Below, one piece after another: positions 43,200 to 50,999 of a DNA stretch of 64,000 nucleotides. The position numbers were made by a program, and so were the translations under genes. Position 1 is the first letter of the stretch; the number at the start of each line of letters is the position of its first letter. The stretch lies in contig NZ_LT860098.1 in the NCBI RefSeq assembly GCF_900184995.1, positions 687,001 to 751,000 of the forward strand. The letters are read 5' to 3'. This DNA comes from Konateibacter massiliensis (GTDB lineage Bacteria; Bacillota; Clostridia; Lachnospirales; Lachnospiraceae). Under the pieces are notes generated by a model. That model was not told where the DNA came from. It did no database searches and worked only from the letters and a program-made list of their open reading frames with translations.

Positions 43200-44147
43200 T
43201 TACTTTTTCATTCTCTTTGAATACATATCTAAAAATACTGCAAGGACAATTAATATTCCCTTAACGATTTGTTGATAAAACGAGTTAATATTTAAAAGAT
43301 TCATGGAGTTAGTCACCAGTCCCAAAATCATAAAACCAAAAACTGTTCCCGTAAGAGAGCCTACACCACCTGACATACTGGTTCCGCCAATAGCTGTCGC
43401 AGCAATTGCATCCAATTCATAGCCCTCACCGGCAGTCGGTTGTCCTGAGCTGATACGAGCCGAAAGGATTAGTCCTACAATGGCAGCGCAGAATGCAGAA
43501 ATTACATAAACCATAAGCTCTACTCTTTTTGTTCTTACACCGGAAAGCTTTGCTGCATTTTTATTGCCACCAATGGCAAATACATAGCGGCCAAAGGTTG
43601 TCGTTTTTAAAATAATTAACCCTGCTGCAACTACAAGCACAAGAAGAATGATTGGAATAGGTATTGCACCCACATATCCTTGACCGATTGCAAGAAACGC
43701 TTCATCCTTGATGGTGAATGGCTTTCCATCCGAAAAAGCAAGTGCTATACCACTTCCCATAGTAACCGTGGCTAACGTTGCGATAAACGGCTGAAAACCA
43801 ACATAAGCAACCATTACACCGTTGAAAGCTCCAAAAACAAGTGAAATTGAGACAGCTGCAAGACACGCTACAAGCCAATATGTTCCCTGCTCCAGCAAAT
43901 ATCCCGCAATAACACTAGTTATCGCTACAACAGCTCCCACCGAAAGATCAATTCCTCCTGTCAATATAACAAAGGTCATTCCAACCGCAATAATTCCATT
44001 AATTGAAATTTGTCGAATAATATTAATGATATTTTTTGATGTCATAAACACTGGTGATGCAAAGGTCATTACTATTACAATCGCAAGAATTACAAATACA
44101 AGTGCAAAACTTCTGAGCGATGTTCCTCTTTCTTTAAACTTTTCCAT
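43200..44147 (-). CDS. Sugar ABC transporter permease (RbsC-like)
   Basis: 315 residues, BPD_transp_2 family with about eight to ten membrane helices. The GGIDLSVGAVVAITSVIAGYL motif and the C-terminal EAA-like GEGYELDAIAATAIGGTSMSGGVGSLTGTVFG contact the ATPase in the family. The ATPase stop lies one base upstream. It forms the transmembrane channel of the ribose-type importer. Confidence 0.95.
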   Translation of the reverse strand: MEKFKERGTSLRSFALVFVILAIVIVMTFASPVFMTSKNIINIIRQISINGIIAVGMTFVILTGGIDLSVGAVVAITSVIAGYLLEQGTYWLVACLAAVSISLVFGAFNGVMVAYVGFQPFIATLATVTMGSGIALAFSDGKPFTIKDEAFLAIGQGYVGAIPIPIILLVLVVAAGLIILKTTTFGRYVFAIGGNKNAAKLSGVRTKRVELMVYVISAFCAAIVGLILSARISSGQPTAGEGYELDAIAATAIGGTSMSGGVGSLTGTVFGFMILGLVTNSMNLLNINSFYQQIVKGILIVLAVFLDMYSKRMKK

Positions 44148-44148
44148 G

Positions 44149-45651
44149 TTAATCTCCTCCTAGTGCTAATTTCAAAATTGTCTGCTGGCTTTTTATCTCT
44201 TCTGCTTCTAGTTCTCCTACAACCTTACCGCCTGCCATAATGACTACTCTATCGCTCATTCCAATCAGTTCAGGCATTTCTGAAGAAATCATAATAATTG
44301 CAATACCCCTTTTTGTCATCTCCTGCATAAGACTGTAAATTTTTGCTTTTGCGCCAACGTCTATACCTCTTGTTGGTTCATCCATAATCAATACCTTTGG
44401 TTCTGAAAGCATACACTTCGCTAATACTACTTTTTGTTGATTTCCACCAGATAAACTGCTTGCCATATCTTCAATTCCATTCATCTTAGTTGTCATCTGT
44501 TTTGCATACTCGTCGCATACCTTTTTTTCTTTAGGCTGATTAATAAATCCTGCTTTACTTAGTTTGTTGAAATTTTGCACCGAAATATTTTCTTTAATAT
44601 TCCTATCCAGAATTAATCCCAACTCTTTTCTATCCTCTGAAGCCATAATAATATGATTTTTAATCGCATCACTTGGATGCTTAATTTTAATTGCCTTACC
44701 TTCAAGGGTAACCTCTCCGGAGTCTAACGAATCGTATCCGACCAACGCTCTCATTACTTCACTTCGCCCAGCGCCTACAAGCCCGGACATACCCAAAATT
44801 TCTCCCGCATGTACTTTTAAATTTACCTTTTCAAATACACCTTTTTTTGTAAAATTCTTAAGTTCAAGAACTACATCACCTTTTTTAGCAGTATTCTTTG
44901 GATACCCACCTTCCAATTCACGGCCAACCATCATATTAATTAATTCTTCCGGTGTCGCTTCTGAAACCTTAACACATCCAATAAATTTGCCGTCTCTTAA
45001 GACTGATACTCTATCAGCTAACTTAAATACTTCTTCCATTCGATGAGATATGTAAATAATCCCAACTTTTTTTGATTTTAAATTATCAATAATTTGAAAC
45101 AATATATCCGTTTCTTTATTTGAAAGTGATGACGTTGGTTCATCCATAATAATAATTTTTGAATTGTAAGATACAGCCTTTATAATTTCCATCATCTGTA
45201 TCTGAGCAATATTCAAATTTTTCATTTTCATTTCTGGTTTGATAAATTCTGAAAGCTCATACTCATCAAGTAATCTTTGGGTCTTTCGGTTTAATTCTTT
45301 CTTGTTTACAAACGGCAGCCCCTTTATCTTTTTTTCTTCTCTTCCAAGATAGACATTCTCAGCAACTGTCATTTCAGGAATTGGGCTTAGTTCCTGATGG
45401 ATCATAGAAATTCCTGCAGCTAGCGCTTCACTTGCAGATGTAAAATTTACATCTTGTCCGTCAAGACGAATCTTCCCTTCATCTTTTGTGTAAATTCCCA
45501 TAATAATTTTCATCAAGGTCGATTTCCCCGCACCGTTCTCTCCCATTAGAGCATGCAGCTCACCCGGTACAATAGAAAGCTCTGCGCCACTCAATACGGG
45601 TACCCCACCAAAGGATTTGCATAGACCTGTAGCTTCTAGGACATATTCCAT
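44149..45651 (-). CDS. Sugar ABC transporter ATP-binding protein (RbsA-like, two ABC domains)
   Basis: About 500 residues from the ATG at 45651, five bases after AAAGGTG; a GTG at 45660 is a possible alternative. The longer frame upstream runs through the promoter and operator and cannot be coding. Two NBDs: the first has MGENGAGKSTLMKI, the signature NIAQIQMMEI in place of LSGGQ and IIMDEPTSSLS; the second has SGLVGAGRSEVMRAL (degenerate Walker A, normal for the family), SLSGGNQQKVVLAKCM and LIMDEPTRGIDVG. First gene of the 15-gene operon, controlled by a LacI operator over the transcription start. Confidence 0.95.
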   Translation of the reverse strand: MEYVLEATGLCKSFGGVPVLSGAELSIVPGELHALMGENGAGKSTLMKIIMGIYTKDEGKIRLDGQDVNFTSASEALAAGISMIHQELSPIPEMTVAENVYLGREEKKIKGLPFVNKKELNRKTQRLLDEYELSEFIKPEMKMKNLNIAQIQMMEIIKAVSYNSKIIIMDEPTSSLSNKETDILFQIIDNLKSKKVGIIYISHRMEEVFKLADRVSVLRDGKFIGCVKVSEATPEELINMMVGRELEGGYPKNTAKKGDVVLELKNFTKKGVFEKVNLKVHAGEILGMSGLVGAGRSEVMRALVGYDSLDSGEVTLEGKAIKIKHPSDAIKNHIIMASEDRKELGLILDRNIKENISVQNFNKLSKAGFINQPKEKKVCDEYAKQMTTKMNGIEDMASSLSGGNQQKVVLAKCMLSEPKVLIMDEPTRGIDVGAKAKIYSLMQEMTKRGIAIIMISSEMPELIGMSDRVVIMAGGKVVGELEAEEIKSQQTILKLALGGD

Positions 45652-45679
45652 ATCTTTCACCTTTATTCCTTCCTGTTTG

Positions 45680-45729
45680 GAAAAACGTTTTTCTACGATT
45701 AATATACTCTTTGCTAGTACTTTTGTCAA
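45680..45729 (-). promoter_or_regulatory. Promoter and main LacI operator of the L-sugar operon
   Basis: Minus-strand TTGACA (45724-45729) and TATATT (45701-45706) are 17 bases apart. A perfect 14-bp palindrome GAAAAACGTTTTTC (45680-45693) follows seven bases after the -10, over the expected transcription start, typical for a LacI-family repressor. Confidence 0.9.
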
Positions 45730-45841
45730 TAAATCAATTTATTATTTTAATTTTTCTGTCATATTTAATATATTTTATCAGTGATTTTTATACAAATTGC
45801 ACATCTATATTGAATAAATTAATGAACATCATTATCATTTA

Positions 45842-45857
45842 GAGAAACGTTTTTTCA
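45842..45857. promoter_or_regulatory. Secondary LacI-type operator
   Basis: GAGAAACGTTTTTTC shares the AAACGTTT core with the main operator and lies about 160 bases upstream of it, a distance suitable for looping. Two mismatches from the palindrome. Confidence 0.6.
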
Positions 45858-45867
45858 TTTTAAGCAA

Positions 45868-45897
45868 AAAAAAGACTGACTATACGCCAGTCTTTTC
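45868..45897 (-). terminator. Terminator of the LacI-family gene
   Basis: AAAAGACTG (45870-45878) and CAGTCTTTT (45888-45896) form a 9-bp stem followed by a T-run on the minus strand, separating the regulator gene from the operon promoter. Confidence 0.85.
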
Positions 45898-45919
45898 TTA
45901 AATAAAAGCATTTCATTTT

Positions 45920-47002
45920 TTACCACTCATTTAAATCCCAGTCTTCCGTTACTCCCTCCATTGTAGACTTCCGTATAACCAAACGGCTTTCCAGCTTTAT
46001 ACCAACCGCTAAATCATTTTTACCTTGTTGTTCAATTCTATCAAACAATATCTCCGCGGCTTTCTTTCCAGCCGTTTTCTTCTGAATATGTATTGTTGAA
46101 ATTGGTGGCTCTACAATGCTGGATACAAAAACATCATCATATCCTATTAGCTTTATTTCTTCCGGTACTGCCTTCCCCTTTTCTTTTAGTACCCTAAGGG
46201 CTCCAATTGCCATCTGATCATTGCTGCAAAACACCCCATCCATATCGGGCACGTCATTCAGCAGTTTTTCCATCGCAATATAGCCGCTTTGATGAGTATA
46301 GTCTCCATATGCAATCATTGTATCCTTATCCAATTCCAAGCAATTTTCAGCCAAACATTTTTCGTATCCTTCAATACGCTCCTGAACAATCTGCAATTCA
46401 TTTGATCCGGCGATATGGCATATTTTTTTACATCCGCACTCAACCAGATGCTGAACTGCCTTTTGGGCATTACTATAGTTATCAAAATAGACAGAATCAA
46501 TTCCTATCCTAGTTAAATCTCTCTCCAAACTTACGATTGGCGTTTTTTTATGTCTTTGATCTGCCATTTTTTTCAAATCAATAAAATATTTATCTTGGCC
46601 GATTCCTGATATTGACGAAACAAAAATAATTCCATCCACACGACTCGCTAATAGTTTATAAAACAGCTCCCTTTCTTTTTCAAGTGCTGTTATTCCTCCT
46701 CTTTTCCCATTTACATCACAGATAATTATTTTATATCCTCTTTCATCTGCAACTGTGTTAATCCCTCTTACAACATAAGGATAAAAAACTCCACACATGT
46801 CCTCTGTAATTACACCAATGGTGCCAGATTTTTTACTCTTCATACTGGCTGCAATGGGATTCACTTCATATCCCAAATCTTCAACTGCTTTTTCTACTCG
46901 CTCTGCTAATTCGGGGCTGACATATTTTGATTTATTCAGTACATTTGATACTGTAGAAATAGAAACTCCCGCCCGAACTGCCACATCTTTTATACTAATC
47001 AT
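45920..47002 (-). CDS. LacI-family transcriptional regulator of the L-sugar operon
   Basis: 360 residues. HTH ISIKDVAVRAGVSISTVSNVLNKSKYVSPELAERV with hinge NPIAASMKSKKSGTIGVI, then a periplasmic-binding-type effector domain (VDGIIFVSSISGIG, GVFCSNDQMAIGALRVL, IKLIGYDDVFVSSIVEPPISTIHI). An inserted segment GKRGGITALEKERELF is slightly longer than usual. The binding-domain similarity to the RbsB-like protein in the same cluster suits sensing the same sugar or an intermediate. ACGT-centred sites in front of this gene and of the operon imply repression of both. Confidence 0.93.
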   Translation of the reverse strand: MISIKDVAVRAGVSISTVSNVLNKSKYVSPELAERVEKAVEDLGYEVNPIAASMKSKKSGTIGVITEDMCGVFYPYVVRGINTVADERGYKIIICDVNGKRGGITALEKERELFYKLLASRVDGIIFVSSISGIGQDKYFIDLKKMADQRHKKTPIVSLERDLTRIGIDSVYFDNYSNAQKAVQHLVECGCKKICHIAGSNELQIVQERIEGYEKCLAENCLELDKDTMIAYGDYTHQSGYIAMEKLLNDVPDMDGVFCSNDQMAIGALRVLKEKGKAVPEEIKLIGYDDVFVSSIVEPPISTIHIQKKTAGKKAAEILFDRIEQQGKNDLAVGIKLESRLVIRKSTMEGVTEDWDLNEW

Positions 47003-47052
47003 ATTATCATCCTATCCATTTTTTTCTTTTTAATTTTTCTCCGACTTTTCTC

Positions 47053-47109
47053 GTAAAACGTTTTTCTCATTCTTTTCTACATAATATACCTACTTTTATA
47101 TCTTGTCAA
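47053..47109 (-). promoter_or_regulatory. Promoter and operator of the LacI-family gene
   Basis: Minus-strand TTGACA (47104-47109) and TATTAT (47081-47086), spacer 17. Downstream GTAAAACGTTTTTC (47053-47066) matches the operon operator at 13 of 14 palindrome positions, indicating autorepression. Confidence 0.85.
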
Positions 47110-47157
47110 CTTTTACCATTAGTTTACAGTGCCCGGAGAACTTTTCTAGGATATTAA

Positions 47158-47196
47158 AAAACACCTGAAAACATTAAACATGCTTTCGGGTGTCTT
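47158..47196 (-). terminator. Terminator of the YaiI gene
   Basis: ACACCTGAAAACA (47161-47173) and TGCTTTCGGGTGT (47181-47193) pair with two mismatches, followed by a T-run on the minus strand. Confidence 0.8.
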
Positions 47197-47273
47197 ATCC
47201 TTTAAGAAAAGGCTACTATCAACTATCTTAACTAATTAACATTATTGGGAAACAGGCTCTTTGCCCTATTTCT

Positions 47274-47720
47274 CTACTTAACAGCTTTCTCAATCAATCT
47301 CTCAAAAGCCTCCACAAATCGTTCATCATCCTCCATAGTCCGTTTCCTAGGTCCTTTCAGATGATTTTTCCCGGATGCCCGCCGTGCCTTTTTGCTTATA
47401 TGTCTCTCCATCAGCATCTGGTCTATATTATCATTTGTGTACCATTTCCCGGATTGGTGAATGCAAAATGCACCCTTTCCAAGCGCCATCGCTGCCACTC
47501 CATAATCCTGTGTGACAACGATATCGCCCCTGCTGCACAGATTAATCAGTGCAAAATCAACCGCATCCGCTCCTGCGCCGATTATTTTTATTTCACTATA
47601 ATTTGACGTAAGCACATGGTTGGTATCACAGAGCAATGTTACCGGAATATTGTGTTCTTTTGCAATTTTTTCTACAATTCCTACTACCGGACAGGCATCA
47701 GCATCTACAAATATTTTCAT
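47274..47720 (-). CDS. YaiI/YqxD family protein (DUF188)
   Basis: 148 residues with the PIN-like family start MKIFVDADACPVVGIVEKIA, the VVTQDYGVAAMALGKG block and the C-terminal RRASGKNHLKGPRKRTMEDDERF motif. The acidic DADACP and TQDYG residues suggest a metal-dependent nuclease-like site, but no activity is established for the family to my knowledge. It lies nine bases after the alarmone synthetase and is likely cotranscribed with it. Confidence 0.92.
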   Translation of the reverse strand: MKIFVDADACPVVGIVEKIAKEHNIPVTLLCDTNHVLTSNYSEIKIIGAGADAVDFALINLCSRGDIVVTQDYGVAAMALGKGAFCIHQSGKWYTNDNIDQMLMERHISKKARRASGKNHLKGPRKRTMEDDERFVEAFERLIEKAVK

Positions 47721-47729
47721 TTTGCTCCT

Positions 47730-48383
47730 CTACACCGCTTCCTTGCTTTCACCGCTCTCACACCGCTTAATTGCCTCATTCAAGGACAACATCCTCGCAT
47801 CCAGCATAGACACCATGTCAGCGCATTCCTTTAAATCCGCCTGAATGGTATCCGGCGCATTTCCCTCAAATTTATAATAAATCTTATGCTCCAGGCTTGC
47901 CCAGAAATCCATCGCAATGGTTCGAATTTGTATTTCCACCTTCGTGTCAACCACCTTATCTGACATAAAAATCGGAACAGTCACAACCAAATGATAGCTT
48001 TTATAACCGCTCTCCTTCGGGCTTTCAATATAATCCTTGACCGCCAATATTTTCAAATCACTCTGGTTGCTCAATATCTCTGCAATCCGATAAATATCCG
48101 ACGTAAAAGAGCAGGTGATTCTCACGCCTGCAATGTCATTAATATACTTCACCATATTGTCAATCGTTGATTCATGCCCTTCTCTTTTCAACTTTTTGAC
48201 AATGCTTTCCGGTGTTTTTAACCTTGATTTCACATGCTCAATCGGATTGTATTGATGCACATGCTGAAACTCGTCATTCAATATATCAATTTTTGTCACA
48301 ATTTCTTTTAATGCTGATTTATACAAAAACATAACTGTTTTCCAAGAATCAATATCATCATAAAATACTTCCGTAAAATCCAT
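47730..48383 (-). CDS. Small alarmone synthetase (GTP pyrophosphokinase, RelQ/YjbM-like)
   Basis: 217 residues, synthetase domain only. HVKSRLKTPESIVKKLKREG (ATP-binding Arg/Lys block), INDIAGVRITCSFTSDIYRIAE with the catalytic Asp, ESPKESGYKSYHLVVTVP (guanine-stacking Tyr) and VEIQIRTIAMDFWASLEHKIYYK with the catalytic Glu are all intact. Lacking HD hydrolase, TGS and ACT domains, it makes (p)ppGpp or pGpp constitutively or on transcriptional cue, e.g. in cell-wall stress. Confidence 0.94.
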   Translation of the reverse strand: MDFTEVFYDDIDSWKTVMFLYKSALKEIVTKIDILNDEFQHVHQYNPIEHVKSRLKTPESIVKKLKREGHESTIDNMVKYINDIAGVRITCSFTSDIYRIAEILSNQSDLKILAVKDYIESPKESGYKSYHLVVTVPIFMSDKVVDTKVEIQIRTIAMDFWASLEHKIYYKFEGNAPDTIQADLKECADMVSMLDARMLSLNEAIKRCESGESKEAV

Positions 48384-48517
48384 AAATTCACTTCCCTCTT
48401 AGCTTACTGCGGTCTTATACCAGTATGCATGATATAATCGCCTATGAAATAATTATACCATAAGCAAGCGGATTTGTGTTTATTTGACAAAAATTTCACA
48501 ATATTTTAAGGATTTCG

Positions 48518-49045
48518 TTATTTTTCTATTCCGTATCTCGCACTCAAGCCTTGGTCAAAAGGGTGCTTGATTTTTTTTATCTCGGACACATAGTCGGCGG
48601 CATCCAAAAGCGCGGCGCTTGGGGAATTGCCGGTCATAACTACCTCTAGATCTTCGGGCTTTTCTTTCAAATAGGAGAGTATCATCTCTTCACTGATAAG
48701 CCCTGCCCGTATCGTGTATATCACTTCGTCAAGAAGGAGCATATCAAACTGCTCAGCCTCAGCTCTTCTGGTAATTTCCTTAAACTTATCCGTATAAAAG
48801 CGAAGACGCTCTGCTTTTTCCTGCTCGGTCATCTGAAAACTGAATTTCTCCTGCTCCAAACCGTCCACTATTGTAATATTCGAGATTTGATTTAACACAT
48901 TTCTCTCACTCGTTGTATTGTCCTTCATAAACTGATAGATAAGCACCTTCATGCCAAACCCAGCCGCGCGGATAGCAAGCCCCATAGCAGACGTGGTTTT
49001 TCCTTTTCCGTCCCCGCAGTAAATGTGTATTTTTCCTGTTTCCAT
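48518..49045 (-). CDS. Corrinoid adenosyltransferase (CobO/BtuR family)
   Basis: 175 residues. P-loop IYCGDGKGKTTSAMGLAIRAAG at the N-terminus, IYQFMKDNTTSERNVLN, LLLDEVIYTIRAGLI and VVMTGNSPSAALLDAADYVSEI..KHPFDQGLSARYGIE (the C-terminal family block) match CobA/CobO-type ATP:cob(I)alamin adenosyltransferases. It makes adenosylcobalamin from ATP and reduced corrinoid in the cytoplasm. No other cobalamin genes are in the window, so it may serve salvage. Confidence 0.94.
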   Translation of the reverse strand: METGKIHIYCGDGKGKTTSAMGLAIRAAGFGMKVLIYQFMKDNTTSERNVLNQISNITIVDGLEQEKFSFQMTEQEKAERLRFYTDKFKEITRRAEAEQFDMLLLDEVIYTIRAGLISEEMILSYLKEKPEDLEVVMTGNSPSAALLDAADYVSEIKKIKHPFDQGLSARYGIEK

Positions 49046-49087
49046 GCTGTAACCCTCCTATTTCTTATACGCAAGAAATCCTAATGA

Positions 49088-49220
49088 GATTTTTATGATA
49101 CAAAATGTGCCCCAGCATATTTTTGCGCCGAGGGCGGACACGCAGCCGACATCTTCCTCACGCTCGAGTGCGCATCTTTTTCTTGTATCATAAAAATCCA
49201 AAAGGATTTTTATGATACAA
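49088..49220 (+). repeat. Dispersed repeat copy 5 with triple GATTTTTATGATACAA
   Basis: The core (TGCGCCGAGGGCGGACACGC, GACATCTTCCTCACGCTCGAG, TGCGCAT) matches the family of copies 1-4. It is flanked by GATTTTTATGATACAA direct (49088-49103), inverted (49183-49198) and direct again (49205-49220). The third copy supplies the last codons and stop of the ABC exporter gene ending at 49210. Confidence 0.75.
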
Positions 49221-50997
49221 GAAAACTGTACTGCGACATATAAAGATTATAATATTCTCCCTTCTGCTCAATCAGTTCCTCATGATTTCCCATCTCTTTA
49301 ATCTGCCCCTTGTCAATATACATGATACAATCGGCATTTTTAATTGTAGACAGTCTATGAGCGATGATAAAGGATGTTCTTCCCTCCAAAAGCTTTGCAA
49401 GTCCTTCCTGCAGCATCATTTCCGTCTCGGTGTCGATGCTTGAGGTTGCTTCGTCTAGAATCAATATTTTCGGGTTTGCAAGCAACGCTCTTGCAAAAGA
49501 GATAAGCTGTCTTTGTCCTTGGGAAAGTCTGCTTCCTCGCTCGTTTACCTCCGTATTATACCCCATTTCCATATCCATTATAAAATCATGAGCACATACG
49601 GTTTTTGCCGCCAAGACGACCTCTTCATCCGTTGCCTCCTTGTTTCCGTAGCGAATATTATCCATGATAGTACCGGAGAAAATAAAGCTGTCCTGCAGCA
49701 TAACGCCCATCTGCTTTCGAAGAGACTGGATTGTCACCGTATTAATGTCAATGCCGTCAATTAATATCTGTCCGGACTGAATATTGTAAAAGCGGCTTAG
49801 CAGGTTGATAATCGTTGTTTTTCCGGCTCCTGTCGGTCCCACGATAGCGTAGGTCTCTCCTTTTTTTGCCCCAAAACTTACCTGATCCAAACGCTTGATT
49901 CCATCATCATAGGCAAAATCTACCTTTTTAAATTCCACCTCACCCTTAATTTCAGGCATTTCAGTTGCTCCCTCTGCATCCTTTACCAAAACCGGCTCAT
50001 CTATTGTCTCAAAGATTCGCTCCAAATAGGAAATGGAAGTTAGAAGAGAGTTATAAAAGCTTGCAAGTGTTGTAATCGGTGTCCAGAAACGACTGATATA
50101 TCCGGTGAAGGCAATCAGAACACCTGCCGTGATTGCAGCTTCTCCGCCGAGCATCCAGTTGATTCCAAGCACAAACACCAAAGACGTTGTCAAAACGGAT
50201 ATCGTATCTACAATCGGGGAAAGCATCATATTATAGCGCACTGCTTCCATCCATGCACTCCGGTAATCGCTGCTTAATTGGTTGAATATATTTCGGTTCG
50301 TCTCTTCCCTTACAAAGGACTGCGTTACGCGGATACCGTTTAAGCTCTCCGCTATGTAGGCGTTTAGATTGGACTGTTTATTGCTCTCAATCTGCCATGC
50401 CCTTCTCTGCTTTTTCTTAACCGTCCAAATCAGAGCCGCCAAAACCGGAATACCGCACATACAGATGATTGCCAGCTTTACGTTAATACTCAGCATGAAA
50501 AAGATGATAAAAATTAAGCTGCACAAATCGGTAATCGTGTTTACAATACCATTGGAAAGCAAATCACTTAGATTATTTACATAGTTTACCACACGAACCT
50601 GAATTTTTCCATGCGGTCTGTCATCATAGTAGGAAAACGGCAGCTCCTGCAAATGGACAAACAAGTCTTTTCGCAGCGCGTGAATAACATTTTGTCCGAC
50701 GCGGTTCGTGAGAATAATTTTCGTTTTGAGACTGACACATACAATAACGGCAATCACCATTGTTGCAACACTGAGTATTACAATTCCCTTTATATTTCCG
50801 GCAGGAATATAATCGTCCATAATCGTCATAAAAAATCTTGGCGTCAGCATGGAGAGAGCACTGGATACAAGCATAATAATAATCGCTTTTATCATGTCCG
50901 CCTTGTAGGGTCCGACATAGTGCGCCAGACGCTTTAATTGCCCCAAATCAAAGCCAGAATCTAAGGTTTCATCAATATCATATTTATTTCTAGCCAT
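49210..50997 (-). CDS. Heterodimeric ABC exporter, catalytically canonical half
   Basis: 595 residues. Six-helix type I exporter domain (about 35-320), then NBD with VGPTGAGKTTIINLLSR, signature LSQGQRQLISFARALL, Walker B KILILDEATSSID with the catalytic Glu, and H-switch IAHRLSTI. Two bases separate it from its partner gene upstream. Its LSQGQ signature is slightly degenerate. Together they form an LmrCD/TM287-288-type heterodimer probably exporting lipids, peptides or drugs. The adjacent AraC gene is divergent. Confidence 0.94.
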   Translation of the reverse strand: MARNKYDIDETLDSGFDLGQLKRLAHYVGPYKADMIKAIIIMLVSSALSMLTPRFFMTIMDDYIPAGNIKGIVILSVATMVIAVIVCVSLKTKIILTNRVGQNVIHALRKDLFVHLQELPFSYYDDRPHGKIQVRVVNYVNNLSDLLSNGIVNTITDLCSLIFIIFFMLSINVKLAIICMCGIPVLAALIWTVKKKQRRAWQIESNKQSNLNAYIAESLNGIRVTQSFVREETNRNIFNQLSSDYRSAWMEAVRYNMMLSPIVDTISVLTTSLVFVLGINWMLGGEAAITAGVLIAFTGYISRFWTPITTLASFYNSLLTSISYLERIFETIDEPVLVKDAEGATEMPEIKGEVEFKKVDFAYDDGIKRLDQVSFGAKKGETYAIVGPTGAGKTTIINLLSRFYNIQSGQILIDGIDINTVTIQSLRKQMGVMLQDSFIFSGTIMDNIRYGNKEATDEEVVLAAKTVCAHDFIMDMEMGYNTEVNERGSRLSQGQRQLISFARALLANPKILILDEATSSIDTETEMMLQEGLAKLLEGRTSFIIAHRLSTIKNADCIMYIDKGQIKEMGNHEELIEQKGEYYNLYMSQYSFLVS

Positions 50998-50999
50998 AA

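Noticed and set aside
45652-45729. 26-codon N-terminal extension of the RbsA-like protein
   Set aside because: The -35, -10 and operator lie inside it, so it cannot be translated from this promoter.
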